DNA of 64,000 bases, from assembly GCF_001426925.1 (NCBI RefSeq), contig NZ_LMFR01000026.1, positions 30,903 to 94,902 on the forward strand. The letters are read 5' to 3'. The DNA comes from Microbacterium sp. Root53 (GTDB lineage Bacteria > Actinomycetota > Actinomycetes > Actinomycetales > Microbacteriaceae). Both the position numbers and the translations under genes were made by a program. Shown here piece by piece: positions 21,456 through 28,936 of this stretch (its first letter is position 1; each line of letters opens with the position of its first letter). The notes under the pieces are model-generated. The model ran no database searches. It saw only the letters and a list, made by a program, of their open reading frames with translations, and had not been told where the DNA came from.

Positions 21456-22046
21456 ATGACCAGGGCGCTTCTCATCGTGGATGTGCAGAACGACTTCACC
21501 GAGGGCGGCGTGCTCGGCGTGACGGGCGGCCACGCCGTCGCCGAGGGGGTCACGCGTCTGCTGGCCGAGCGCGGCGCGGACTACGCGATGGTCGTCGCGT
21601 CGCGCGACTGGCATGACGCGGAGGGCGACAACGGCGGCCACTTCGCGTTCGGCGGCGCCACCGGTCAGCCCGACTTCGTCGACACGTGGCCGCCGCACTG
21701 CGTGGCGGGCACCGAGGGTGCGGAGTACGACCCCGGCTTCGAAACGTCGGCGGTCACGCACCACGTCAAGAAGGGCCAGGGGCGCCCGGCGTACTCGATG
21801 TTCGAAGGCGCGACCGACGACGGCGAGACCGTCGCGCAGCTCCTCGCCGATCGGGGAATCGAGACGGTCGACGTCGTCGGCATCGCGACCGACCACTGCG
21901 TGCGGGCCACGGCGCTCGACGCGATCGAGCACGGCCAGCACGTGCGCGTCCTGCTCGACCTCGTCGCCGGGGTCGGCGCCGAGTCGAGCGAGGCCGCGCT
22001 GGCCGAGCTCGCCCACGCCGGCGCTGAGCTGGTCGAGCGCGCATGA
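21456..22046 (+). CDS. pncA: nicotinamidase / isochorismatase-family amidase
   Basis: Probably converts nicotinamide to nicotinate for NAD salvage. 196 residues. Catalytic triad of the family is visible: Asp9 (LIVDVQNDF), Lys105/106 (HHVKKGQG) and Cys148 (GIATDHCVRATA). Metal ligands appear in SRDWHD and GGHF, and the cis-peptide loop is IATDHC. The DWH metal motif favours nicotinamidase over isochorismatase. The gene is leaderless by its -10 spacing and overlaps the transglutaminase gene by 4 nt (ATGA). Confidence 0.9.
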   Translation: MTRALLIVDVQNDFTEGGVLGVTGGHAVAEGVTRLLAERGADYAMVVASRDWHDAEGDNGGHFAFGGATGQPDFVDTWPPHCVAGTEGAEYDPGFETSAVTHHVKKGQGRPAYSMFEGATDDGETVAQLLADRGIETVDVVGIATDHCVRATALDAIEHGQHVRVLLDLVAGVGAESSEAALAELAHAGAELVERA

Positions 22047-22855
22047 CGGCCGCCGCGCGCGACATCTCCGTCGGCCTCGACATCGAGGTGCAGACCCCCA
22101 CCGAGCTCGAGATGCAGATCGCGGTCGCGCGCGTGCCCGGCATCCGCCTCGACGAGGAGCTCGCCGTCACGCTCGACGGGGAGCCCGTCGAACTCGAGGA
22201 GCTGGTGGATCCGCTCGGGGCGCGCATCCACCGCATGCAGCTGACGCCCGGGGACCTCGAGGTCTCGTACCGCGCCGCGGTCGAGACCGGCGGGGGAGCG
22301 ACGCCCGTCACGCCGCACGACCGCTCCGTCTACCTGCGTCCGAGCCGCTACGCCGAGTCCGACCGCTTCTTCGCCCTGGTCGGGTCTCAGTTCGACCGGT
22401 CGCTGCCGGCCGCCGAGCTCGCCCGCGAGGTCGTCGGCTTCGTGGCCTCGCGGCTGCGGTACGTGCCCGGCGTCAGCGACGTCAACGACAGCGCGATCGA
22501 CACGCTGCTCGACGGGGCGGGGGTGTGCCGCGACTACGCGCACCTGACGATCGCCATCCTGCGCGCGCTGAACATCCCGGCCCGGCTCGCCGCGGTGTAC
22601 GCGCCCGGACTCAGTCCCATGGACTTCCACGCGGTGGCCGAGGCGCTGATCGACGGCGAGTGGGTGGTTCTCGACGCCACCCGCCTCGCGCCGCGCCAGA
22701 GCCTCGTGCGCATCGCGACCGGCCGGGACGCCGCCGACACCGCGTTCCTCGACAACCACGGCGGATCAATCCTGCTGCGCTCGTACCGGATCCTCGCGAC
22801 CGTGCGCGGCGACCTGGCCGTCGACGACGGCGCGGGCCTCGTGCGCCTGCCGTAG
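22043..22855 (+). CDS. transglutaminase-like cysteine protease-fold protein
   Basis: 270 residues with a transglutaminase core: Cys162 (GAGVCRDYAHL), His196 (MDFHAVAEALI) and Asp211 (WVVLDATRLAPRQ). The N-terminal 100 residues form the beta-rich domain common to actinobacterial members (SVGLDIEVQTPTELEMQIAV). No signal peptide, so it acts in the cytosol. It is coupled to the nicotinamidase gene by a 4-nt overlap. The substrate is unknown; the pairing does not itself indicate a pathway. Confidence 0.87.
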   Translation: MTAAARDISVGLDIEVQTPTELEMQIAVARVPGIRLDEELAVTLDGEPVELEELVDPLGARIHRMQLTPGDLEVSYRAAVETGGGATPVTPHDRSVYLRPSRYAESDRFFALVGSQFDRSLPAAELAREVVGFVASRLRYVPGVSDVNDSAIDTLLDGAGVCRDYAHLTIAILRALNIPARLAAVYAPGLSPMDFHAVAEALIDGEWVVLDATRLAPRQSLVRIATGRDAADTAFLDNHGGSILLRSYRILATVRGDLAVDDGAGLVRLP

Positions 22856-22863
22856 CGAGCGGA

Positions 22864-24126
22864 TCAGCCGAGGGCGCGCAGCTTGCGCTCGAACACCGCG
22901 CGCTCGCCCTCGTTGGCGGTCAGCCGCGCGGCGGTCTCGAGCTCGGCGCGGGCCTCGTCGATGCGGCCCAGCCGGATGAGCAGCTCGGCGCGCACGCCGG
23001 GCAGCTGGGCGTAGCCCGCCAGCGCCGGCCCGAGCCCGTCCACGATGCGCAGCGCGGTCGCCGGGCCCTCGGACATCGACACGGCCACCGCGCGGTTCAG
23101 CTCCACCACGGGGGACGGAGCGATCCGGCCCAGGGCCTCGTACAGCACCGAGATGCGCTCCCAGTCCGTGTCCTCCACCGACGTCGCCACGTCGTGGCAC
23201 TCGGCGATGGCCGCCTGCAGCGCGTACGGGCCCCGGCCGCGACCGAGGGCGTCGCCGCGGGCGAGCGCGTCCCGGCCCAGGGCGATCAGGCCGCGGTCCC
23301 AGCGGGTCCGGTCCTGGTCGGCGAGCAGCACCGGCTCGCCGGCCGCGTCCAGCCGCGCGGGGAAGCGCGCGGCGCTCAGCGCCATGAGGGCCACGAGTCC
23401 GTGCGCCTCCGGCTCCCGCGGCGCGAGGCCCGCCAGCACGCGCGCGAGCCGCAGCGCCTCGCGGCTCAGGTCGGTGCGCATCCACGTCGCGCCCGCGTTC
23501 GCCGCGTAGCCCTCGTTGAAGATGAGGTACAGCACGCTGAGCACGGCCGACAGTCGCGCGGGGTGCTCGTCGGGCGTGGGCACCTCGAATGGGATGGCCG
23601 CCGCGGCGAGGGTCTTCTTGGCCCGGACGATGCGCTGCTGCATGGTCGCGACCGGCACCAGGAAGGCCCGCGCGATCTCCTCGGTCGTGAGGCCGCCCAC
23701 GACCCGCAGCGTGAGCGCGATGCTCGCCTCGCGGGAGAGCACGGGGTGGCACGCCACGAAGATCAGGCGCAGGACGTCGTCCTCGATCTGATCCGGATCC
23801 CAGGCGGGCGAGTCGACCTCGTCGAGATCCCGCGCGAGCTGCGCGTAGCGCTCGTCCTGCCGCGCCTGCCGCCGCCAGTGGTCGATCGCCCGGCGCTTGC
23901 CCACCGCGACCAGCCACGCCCCGGGGTTCGCAGGCACGCCCGACGCGGGCCACGAGCCCAGCGCCTCGGCCAGGGCCTCCTGCGCCACGTCCTCGGCGAG
24001 GGAGAAGTCCCCGGTCACGCGGGTGAGCGTCGCGACGATGCGCGCGGACTCGATGCGCCAGACCGCCTCGACGGCGCGTCTCACCGAATCCGGGGAGGCC
24101 GTCGAGGCGATCGGGGCGTCGTTCAC
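22864..24126 (-). CDS. ECF42-type RNA polymerase sigma factor with C-terminal TPR-like domain
   Basis: 420 residues. Sigma-2 region about 15-95 (FSLAEDVAQEALAEALGSWP; KRRAIDHWRRQ), sigma-4 about 120-180 (VVGGLTTEEIARAFLVPVATMQQRIVRAKK), then a large helical C-terminal extension (about 190-420, including LYLIFNEGY) that characterises group ECF42. These sigmas have no anti-sigma factor and are linked to DGPF-domain proteins, exactly as here. The GTG start overlaps the DGPF gene's stop by 4 nt. It presumably reads the promoter of its own DGPF partner; the signal is unknown. Confidence 0.92.
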   Translation of the reverse strand: MNDAPIASTASPDSVRRAVEAVWRIESARIVATLTRVTGDFSLAEDVAQEALAEALGSWPASGVPANPGAWLVAVGKRRAIDHWRRQARQDERYAQLARDLDEVDSPAWDPDQIEDDVLRLIFVACHPVLSREASIALTLRVVGGLTTEEIARAFLVPVATMQQRIVRAKKTLAAAAIPFEVPTPDEHPARLSAVLSVLYLIFNEGYAANAGATWMRTDLSREALRLARVLAGLAPREPEAHGLVALMALSAARFPARLDAAGEPVLLADQDRTRWDRGLIALGRDALARGDALGRGRGPYALQAAIAECHDVATSVEDTDWERISVLYEALGRIAPSPVVELNRAVAVSMSEGPATALRIVDGLGPALAGYAQLPGVRAELLIRLGRIDEARAELETAARLTANEGERAVFERKLRALG

Positions 24127-24548
24127 TGCTGCTGGCGCGCGGCCTGCTCCTCGCGCCATCCCTCTTCCTTCTGGATCCACTCGTTGTCGGCGGGGAAGTC
24201 CTCGGGGCCCGTCACACGGCGGATCTCGATCTTGTTTCCGGGCGTGAGCGGGGCGCGCTTGGCCCACTCCGCCGCCTCCTCGATGGTGGGCACCTCGAGC
24301 ACCCAGAACCCGTTGAACAGCTCCTTGGTCTCGCCGTACGGGCCGTCGGTCACCACCGGCGGCGTCGCCGAGAAGTCCACCACGAGGCCCGGCTCGGGCG
24401 CGAGGCCGTCGCCGCCGACCATCACGCCGGCCTTCATCATGGACTCGTTGAACGCGCCCATCGCGGCGATCACCTCCTCGAACGGCACCTCGCTGTACGC
24501 GGCGACCGCCTCGTCCGTCGCGCGCATGATGAGCATGTACTTGGCCAT
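24123..24548 (-). CDS. DGPF-domain (YCII-related) protein partner of the ECF42 sigma factor
   Basis: 141 residues with the YCII fold: MAKYMLIMRATDEAV start, VTDGPYGETKELFNGFWVLEV (the DGPF signature as DGPY), and EEAAEWAKRAPL. The ATG at 24548 has AAGGAGG 5 nt upstream. It is first in a two-gene operon with the sigma factor, whose start overlaps its stop. In the ECF42 literature the DGPF gene is the main sigma target; its biochemical function is not established. Confidence 0.9.
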   Translation of the reverse strand: MAKYMLIMRATDEAVAAYSEVPFEEVIAAMGAFNESMMKAGVMVGGDGLAPEPGLVVDFSATPPVVTDGPYGETKELFNGFWVLEVPTIEEAAEWAKRAPLTPGNKIEIRRVTGPEDFPADNEWIQKEEGWREEQAARQQQ

Positions 24549-24702
24549 GTCGTCCTCCTTGATCCTGGGCGCCTCCGGCGCCGCCTCAGTGGGCCGTGAT
24601 TCCGACCCTTTCACCCATACGTCGTGCGGCGGAACCGCCGATCGACATCCTCGCGAGAAGTTCTTCCGCGCGTCATGGCGGACCGTCTCCCGGCGCCGTC
24701 CA

Positions 24703-24733
24703 CGTGGGCCTCCCGATGGCCGGGAGGCCCACG
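24703..24733. promoter_or_regulatory. perfect 13-bp palindrome in a divergent promoter region
   Basis: CGTGGGCCTCCCG (24703-24715) and its exact reverse complement (24721-24733) with a 5-nt spacer. It ends 32 nt before the -10 box of the DUF7882 gene and lies 155 nt upstream of the DGPF gene. It could be an operator or a strong hairpin; there is no T-tract and no gene reading into it. Confidence 0.55.
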
Positions 24734-24765
24734 GAATCTCCGTTCCGCGGGGTCCCCAGGGGGCG

Positions 24766-24771
24766 TAGCGT
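24766..24771 (+). promoter_or_regulatory. -10 box of leaderless DUF7882 gene
   Basis: TAGCGT, 6 nt before the ATG at 24778. Confidence 0.5.
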
Positions 24772-24777
24772 CCGGTC

Positions 24778-25080
24778 ATGGGCACCCTCATCTACGACAG
24801 CGTCGACCCGCCGATCCTCATCGAGGACCGTGCGCTCTCCCACCTGAAGGTCGTGATCCTCGCCAAGCTGCGGCGCAGCGAGAGCTTCGCGGTCTCCTGG
24901 AAGCACCCCGCCGAGCAGGGCGGCCGCTCGACCATCTGGATCCACCCCGGCATCCCGCTGCGCTTCGTGTTCGAGGAGTCCGATCCGCCCGAGCTCAACC
25001 AGGAGTGGCTCGCGCGGCTCGCCGAGTCGGCCAGCGAGCTCGGCGGGATCGTCCTCACGGCCGAGGAGGTGAGCGGGTAA
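24778..25080 (+). CDS. DUF7882-like small protein
   Basis: 100 residues, soluble, beginning MGTLIYDSVDPPILIEDRAL with the conserved block HLKVVILAKLRRSESFAVSW and STIWIHPGIPLRFVF. This matches the short Microbacteriaceae family now called DUF7882, whose members are often mislabelled ATP-dependent DNA ligase; no ligase motif is present. Several paralogues per genome are usual. Function is unknown. Leaderless by -10 spacing. It ends 2 nt from the convergent DNA alkylation repair gene. Confidence 0.75.
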   Translation: MGTLIYDSVDPPILIEDRALSHLKVVILAKLRRSESFAVSWKHPAEQGGRSTIWIHPGIPLRFVFEESDPPELNQEWLARLAESASELGGIVLTAEEVSG

Positions 25081-25082
25081 GG

Positions 25083-25748
25083 TCAGCCCGCCTGCCGCCG
25101 CACCATCTCGCCGATCCAGATGGGCGCGTAGGGCGAGGTGCAGTTCGGCGGCGTCGGGTAGTCCTTGAGCACCTCGAGACGCTCGCCGATGTCGATCGCG
25201 CGCGCCCGGCGATCCGGGTGGTGGATGCCGATCATCGCGAGCGTCGTGTTCATCTCCCACTGGATGCGCTCGTGCGCGTCGCGCATGCCGGCCTCGATCT
25301 CGTCGAGCAGCGCGTCGAGGTCCACCTGGTCGGGGCGCTTGACCACGGTGTCGGCCGTGAGGGCCCAGCCGGCGCTCGCGACGACCGGGTCGGCGTCGCC
25401 CAGCCACATCGTGCGCAGCCGCTCGACGTGCGGGCTCTTCTTGGCGACGTAGTTGATCAGCCAGTCCTGCACCTTGCGCGCGCGTGCCTCGCGGAGCATC
25501 CGGTCGATCTCCTCGGCCCTGAACGCCTTCGGCCGACAGATGAGCAGCGCCACCAGCATGGCCGGCGTCACGTCGGTCGCCCACAGCTCGGCCGCGAGGT
25601 CGTGATCGGTCTTCAGTCCCTTGGCGACCGCGCGCAGCTTCGTGAGGTTCACGCCGTGGTCGTCACCGTGCCGCTCGTTGACCTCGCGCATGCGCGGATC
25701 CTCCAGCGCGGCGAGCTCGGCCAGGACATCGGCGACGATCGGAGACAC
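25083..25748 (-). CDS. DNA alkylation repair protein (HEAT-repeat, AlkD-like)
   Basis: 221 residues, all-helical, of the DNA alkylation repair/HEAT-like family that includes AlkC/AlkD glycosylases. Seen: KLRAVAKGLKTDHDLAAELWATD, MLVALLICRPKAF and DWLINYVAKKSPHVERLRTMWL repeats. AlkD catalysis uses Trp and Asp residues; Trp (LWLGD, DWLINY) and Asp residues are present but I cannot align them with certainty. The GTG start lies one base from the end of the upstream tRNA-Lys gene, with no ribosome site, so it is probably expressed from the tRNA transcript. An in-frame ATG 19 codons later is an alternative start. Confidence 0.75.
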   Translation of the reverse strand: MSPIVADVLAELAALEDPRMREVNERHGDDHGVNLTKLRAVAKGLKTDHDLAAELWATDVTPAMLVALLICRPKAFRAEEIDRMLREARARKVQDWLINYVAKKSPHVERLRTMWLGDADPVVASAGWALTADTVVKRPDQVDLDALLDEIEAGMRDAHERIQWEMNTTLAMIGIHHPDRRARAIDIGERLEVLKDYPTPPNCTSPYAPIWIGEMVRRQAG

Positions 25749-25749
25749 G

Positions 25750-25822
25750 TGGGCCCAGTGGGGCTCGAACCCACGACCCGCGGATTAAAAGTCCGATGCT
25801 CTGCCAACTGAGCTATAGGCCC
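25750..25822 (-). tRNA. tRNA-Lys, anticodon TTT
   Basis: Cloverleaf on the minus strand: acceptor GGGCCTA/TGGGCCC, D-arm GCTC...GAGC, anticodon stem TCGGA/TCCGC with loop CTTTTAA, T-arm GTGGG-TTCGAGC-CCCAC, discriminator A. CCA is not encoded. Confidence 0.95.
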
Positions 25823-25828
25823 GCCTCT

Positions 25829-25834
25829 ACTCTA
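25829..25834 (-). promoter_or_regulatory. -10 box for tRNA-Lys
   Basis: TAGAGT (minus strand) 6 nt before the mature 5' end, implying little or no 5' leader. Confidence 0.45.
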
Positions 25835-25882
25835 CGCGGGGCGGCTGGGCGACCGGCCGCGCTCCGGCCGGAGGCCCGGGCG

Positions 25883-25888
25883 TACCCT
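25883..25888 (+). promoter_or_regulatory. -10 box of leaderless conserved hypothetical gene
   Basis: TACCCT, 6 nt before the ATG at 25895. Confidence 0.5.
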
Positions 25889-25894
25889 GGATCG

Positions 25895-26524
25895 ATGACC
25901 GACGACTTCCACAAGCCCGTGCGGCGTCCGTCGGAGACCTTCGACCGGCTGTACGCGGCGGAGGACCCCGCGGAGGTGTCGCGCGCCGCGCACTCCACCG
26001 CGGCCGCGCTGCTGTCGCGCGTGCGCGAGGAGCGCGACCCCGACGCCGTCGACCGGCTGGTCGGGTTCACGTCGCGCCACGGCATCGACGACATCGCCGA
26101 GCTGTGGTCGCACTCGCCCGCCAAGAGCCTGCCCGGGTCGCTCTGGCGGCTGTACCTGCTGCAGCTGTCGATCCACGACGACCCCGCCACGGCCGCGCTG
26201 CTCTACGACCGCGGGCGCACCGAGCTGCGCTCGTCGGATGCCGTCGTCGCGGGCGCGCCGGTCCCGGCCGGCCCCGGCGAGCTCGTCGCGCTGATCGACA
26301 CGATCCTGCGCGGCGCGTTCCAGGGCGACTTCGCGGTCGCGCTCGACCGGGCCGCCGCGTTCTGCCGCGTGCAGGCGTCGGGCGCCACGCACCTGGCGGA
26401 CGACTACGAGCGCACCGAGCCGCACCGGTCCACCGAGCTCACCACCCGCGCCCTGCGCCTGGCGACCTACGCCACCGACCTCACTGCCGCCGCCCGCCTG
26501 TGGCACCGAGAGGCCCTCACCTGA
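25895..26524 (+). CDS. conserved actinobacterial protein of unknown function
   Basis: 209 residues, soluble and helical: VRRPSETFDRLYAAEDPAEVSRAAHSTAAALL, DDIAELWSHSPAKSLPGSLWRLYLLQL, then ILRGAFQGDFAVALDRAAAFCRV. I recognise it as a family widespread in Microbacteriaceae that databases often mislabel as RNA polymerase beta subunit; it has no polymerase motif. The helical hairpins suggest a TPR-like scaffold. Leaderless by -10 spacing. No partner gene is evident. Confidence 0.7.
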   Translation: MTDDFHKPVRRPSETFDRLYAAEDPAEVSRAAHSTAAALLSRVREERDPDAVDRLVGFTSRHGIDDIAELWSHSPAKSLPGSLWRLYLLQLSIHDDPATAALLYDRGRTELRSSDAVVAGAPVPAGPGELVALIDTILRGAFQGDFAVALDRAAAFCRVQASGATHLADDYERTEPHRSTELTTRALRLATYATDLTAAARLWHREALT

Positions 26525-26881
26525 GGATCCGGTGGATGTCCCGGACTCGGGAATGCCCGCCCGGAGCGCTCCGTTAGACTCGTATGGCCGGGCCGCAGCA
26601 AACCCCGGGCTCCAACTTCTGCCGCCGCGAGCGGCCTTGCGCCGAGAGGCGTTTCTGCGGTCCGGCATTTTTCTTTTCGGATCGGGTTCCCACGAGATCG
26701 AACGCTCGCGCCCACGCTTCGCGCGGGCACTCTCGTTCGAGGGCTGTCGCTTCGCTCCATCCGGGTGACGGAATCTTCCGTCGTCGGGATGGTCGGCAGT
26801 CGCTTCGCTCCACGCTCGCTTCGCTCGCACGTTCTTTTTCAGAAGCGGTCGCACGCGTGCGGGCGCCCCTTCGGGGGCCCT

Positions 26882-26971
26882 TCGCGAGCGAGAACGTCGC
26901 TGACGCTCCGTTCGGCAGCGCTCCGCGCTGCGATTGGCCGCTCCGCGGCACGCTCGCTTCGCTCGCACGAC
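26882..26971 (-). repeat. 90-bp dispersed repeat, copy B
   Basis: Reverse-complement copy of 15831-15920; differences are a few substitutions and 1-nt indels in the last 40 nt. A 20-nt piece of the same unit recurs at 26811-26830. Confidence 0.85.
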
Positions 26972-26993
26972 GGTAGATGACGAGGTTCCAGCC

Positions 26994-27109
26994 GGTCGTT
27001 GAGCGACGAGCGCCAGCGAGGAGTCGAAACGTGCTGAAGCGACCCGGCCGTTCGGGATGGTTCGGCCGCGTTTCGACTCCGGCTCCTTCGTCGCCTCCGC
27101 TCAACGACC
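26994..27109. repeat. long imperfect inverted repeat with a third arm
   Basis: GGTCGTTGAGCG...GTCGAAACG (26994-27031) faces CGTTTCGAC...GCTCAACGACC (27069-27109). GCCGGTCGTTGAGCG recurs directly at 27121-27135, just before the next promoter. Such GGTCGTTGAGCG palindromes are common between genes in this bacterial family. Confidence 0.75.
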
Positions 27110-27145
27110 GAGGGGTGGATGCCGGTCGTTGAGCGCGCGCGGTCG

Positions 27146-27151
27146 TAGGCT
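27146..27151 (+). promoter_or_regulatory. -10 box of leaderless aminotransferase IV gene
   Basis: TAGGCT, 6 nt before the ATG at 27158. Confidence 0.5.
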
Positions 27152-27157
27152 CGGGGC

Positions 27158-28054
27158 ATGACCTGGCGATTCGCCCTCATCGTGGCGCCCGTGCCCGCAG
27201 ACGACCCCCGCACCGACTTCGCCGACACGCTCGCCGTGATCGACCCCGACGCGCCGGCACTGAGCGTGGGCGAGCTGAGCACCCAGCGCGGCGACGGGAT
27301 CTTCGAGACCATCGGCGTGGTCGACGGGCACCCGCAGGAGGTGCAGGCGCACCTCGAGCGCCTCGCCCACTCCGCGCGCCTGTGCGACCTGCCCGCCCCG
27401 AACCTCGCGCAGTGGCGAGCCGCGGTCGAGCGGGCGGCGGTCGAATGCCCCGCGGGGGAGAGCGCCATCAAGCTCATCCTCAGCCGCGGCGTCGAGCGCG
27501 TCGCGACCGGCCTCGAGGGTCCCACCGCGTGGGTCACCGCCGCGCCCGCGGCCGACATGAGCGTGGCCCGCACCGAGGGCATCAAGGTCGTCACGCTCGA
27601 CCGCGGCCTCGACAGCGGTGCCGCCACGCGCGCGCCCTGGCTCCTGCTCGGCGCCAAGACGCTGTCCTACGCCGTCAACATGGCGGCCCTGCGCGAGGCG
27701 CACCGCCGCGACGCGCACGACGCGATCTTCGTCACGAGCGACGGTTACGTGCTCGAGGCGCCCACCGCGTCCGTCATCCTGCGCCGCGGCGACACCTTCA
27801 TCACGCCCGAGCCGAACGGCGGCATCCTGCATGGCACGACGCAGCTGAGCGTCTTCGACTGGCTCGAGGAGAACGGCCACTCGACCGGCTACGAGCACGT
27901 GCCGGCCGCCGCCCTCGGGACGGCCGACGCGATGTGGCTGGTCTCGAGCGTGCGGCTGGCGGCGCCCGTCACGCTCCTCGACGGCCGCGAGCTGCCCGTC
28001 GACCGCGAGCTCACGGCAGCGATGAACGCGTACCTGCTCAGCCCGCGCGACTGA
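27158..28054 (+). CDS. class IV PLP enzyme, probable aminodeoxychorismate lyase
   Basis: 298 residues, fold type IV PLP enzyme. Motifs: QRGDGIFETIGVVDGHP near the N-terminus, PLP Lys167 in LGAKTLSYAVNM, and SDGYVLEAPTASVI (the family E-x-x-x-x-N/S site). The pattern fits aminodeoxychorismate lyase (folate: para-aminobenzoate formation) better than branched-chain aminotransferase, but D-amino-acid aminotransferases look alike. It stands alone, leaderless, and ends at a bidirectional terminator, so context does not help choose. Confidence 0.8.
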   Translation: MTWRFALIVAPVPADDPRTDFADTLAVIDPDAPALSVGELSTQRGDGIFETIGVVDGHPQEVQAHLERLAHSARLCDLPAPNLAQWRAAVERAAVECPAGESAIKLILSRGVERVATGLEGPTAWVTAAPAADMSVARTEGIKVVTLDRGLDSGAATRAPWLLLGAKTLSYAVNMAALREAHRRDAHDAIFVTSDGYVLEAPTASVILRRGDTFITPEPNGGILHGTTQLSVFDWLEENGHSTGYEHVPAAALGTADAMWLVSSVRLAAPVTLLDGRELPVDRELTAAMNAYLLSPRD

Positions 28055-28064
28055 TCCGAGGACG

Positions 28065-28096
28065 ACGATGGCCCCTCCCGAAGGAGGGGCCATCGT
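28065..28096. terminator. bidirectional terminator between pabC-like gene and pstB
   Basis: Perfect 14-bp stem (28065-28078, 28083-28096) with CGAA tetraloop, between convergent genes. Confidence 0.85.
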
Positions 28097-28113
28097 GCGT
28101 CGAGGCGTGGGGC

Positions 28114-28893
28114 TCAGCCGAAGCGGCCCGAGACGTAGTCCTCGGTCGCCTGCACCGACGGCGTCGTGAAGATCTTCGTCGTGTCGTCGTACTCGATGAG
28201 CTTGCCGGGCTTGCCCGTGCCCGCGATGTTGAAGAACGCGGTCTTGTCGCTCACGCGCGACGCCTGCTGCATGTTGTGCGTCACGATCACGACCGTGTAG
28301 TCGTTCTTGAGCTCGGAGATGAGCTCCTCGATCGCGAACGTCGAGATCGGGTCGAGGGCCGAGCACGGCTCGTCCATCAGGATGACCTGCGGCGACACCG
28401 CGATCGTGCGCGCGATGCACAGGCGCTGCTGCTGGCCGCCCGACAGGCCCGAGCCCGGGCGGTCGAGGCGGTCCTTGACCTCGTTCCACAGGTTGGCGCC
28501 GCGCAGCGACTTCTCGACCAGGTCGTCGGCGTCGCTCTTCGAGATGCGCTTGTTGTTGAGCGTCACGCCGGCCAGCACGTTCTCGCGGATCGACATGGTC
28601 GGGAACGGGTTCGGGCGCTGGAACACCATGCCCACCTGGCGGCGCACCAGCACGGGGTCCACGCCGTTGCCGTACAGGTTCTCGCCGTCGAGCAGCACCT
28701 CGCCCTCGACACGGGCGCCGGGGATGACCTCGTGCATGCGGTTGAGCGTGCGCAGGAACGTGGACTTGCCGCAGCCCGACGGGCCGATGAACGCGGTGAC
28801 CGTCCGGGGCTGGATGTCGATGGAGACGCCCTCCACGGCGAGGAAGTCGCCGTAGTAGACGTTGAGGTCGTTGACTTCGATGCTCTTGGACAC
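28114..28893 (-). CDS. pstB: phosphate ABC transporter ATP-binding protein
   Basis: ATPase of the high-affinity phosphate importer, on the inner face of the membrane. 259 residues: Walker [11 protein letters not shown]-loop [18 protein letters not shown], signature [13 protein letters not shown], Walker [15 protein letters not shown]-loop [11 protein letters not shown]. The FQRPNPFP block is specific to PstB. GTG start with AGAAAGAG upstream. Last gene of pstSCAB, ending at the terminator. Confidence 0.97.
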   Translation of the reverse strand: MSKSIEVNDLNVYYGDFLAVEGVSIDIQPRTVTAFIGPSGCGKSTFLRTLNRMHEVIPGARVEGEVLLDGENLYGNGVDPVLVRRQVGMVFQRPNPFPTMSIRENVLAGVTLNNKRISKSDADDLVEKSLRGANLWNEVKDRLDRPGSGLSGGQQQRLCIARTIAVSPQVILMDEPCSALDPISTFAIEELISELKNDYTVVIVTHNMQQASRVSDKTAFFNIAGTGKPGKLIEYDDTTKIFTTPSVQATEDYVSGRFG

Positions 28894-28936
28894 CTGGGTC
28901 TCTTTCTTCGGGAAGCGGGAGGTCGGGTCGAGGGCG

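Larger units (their letters stand above)
26525..27157. other. 630-bp repeat-rich intergenic region, no gene seen
   Basis: Holds, in order: an AT-richer stretch (26660-26690, TTTTTCTTTTC), short GTCGCTTCGCTCCA and CACGCTCGCTTCGCTCGCAC repeats, repeat copy B (26882-26971), a long inverted repeat (26994-27109), a third arm of the latter (27121-27135) and the promoter of the next gene. An open frame at 26584-26976 has repeat-driven composition and is not credible as a gene. Confidence 0.7.

Noticed and set aside
24778..25080. ATP-dependent DNA ligase
   Set aside because: A common database label for this 100-residue family, but no ligase motif (KxDG) is present.
26584..26976. Open frame of 130 codons in the repeat-rich gap, and a longer one on the other strand
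   Set aside because: Composition is set by the intergenic repeats (Arg/Ser/Ala runs shared with copy A), no ribosome site or leaderless -10, and no domain.
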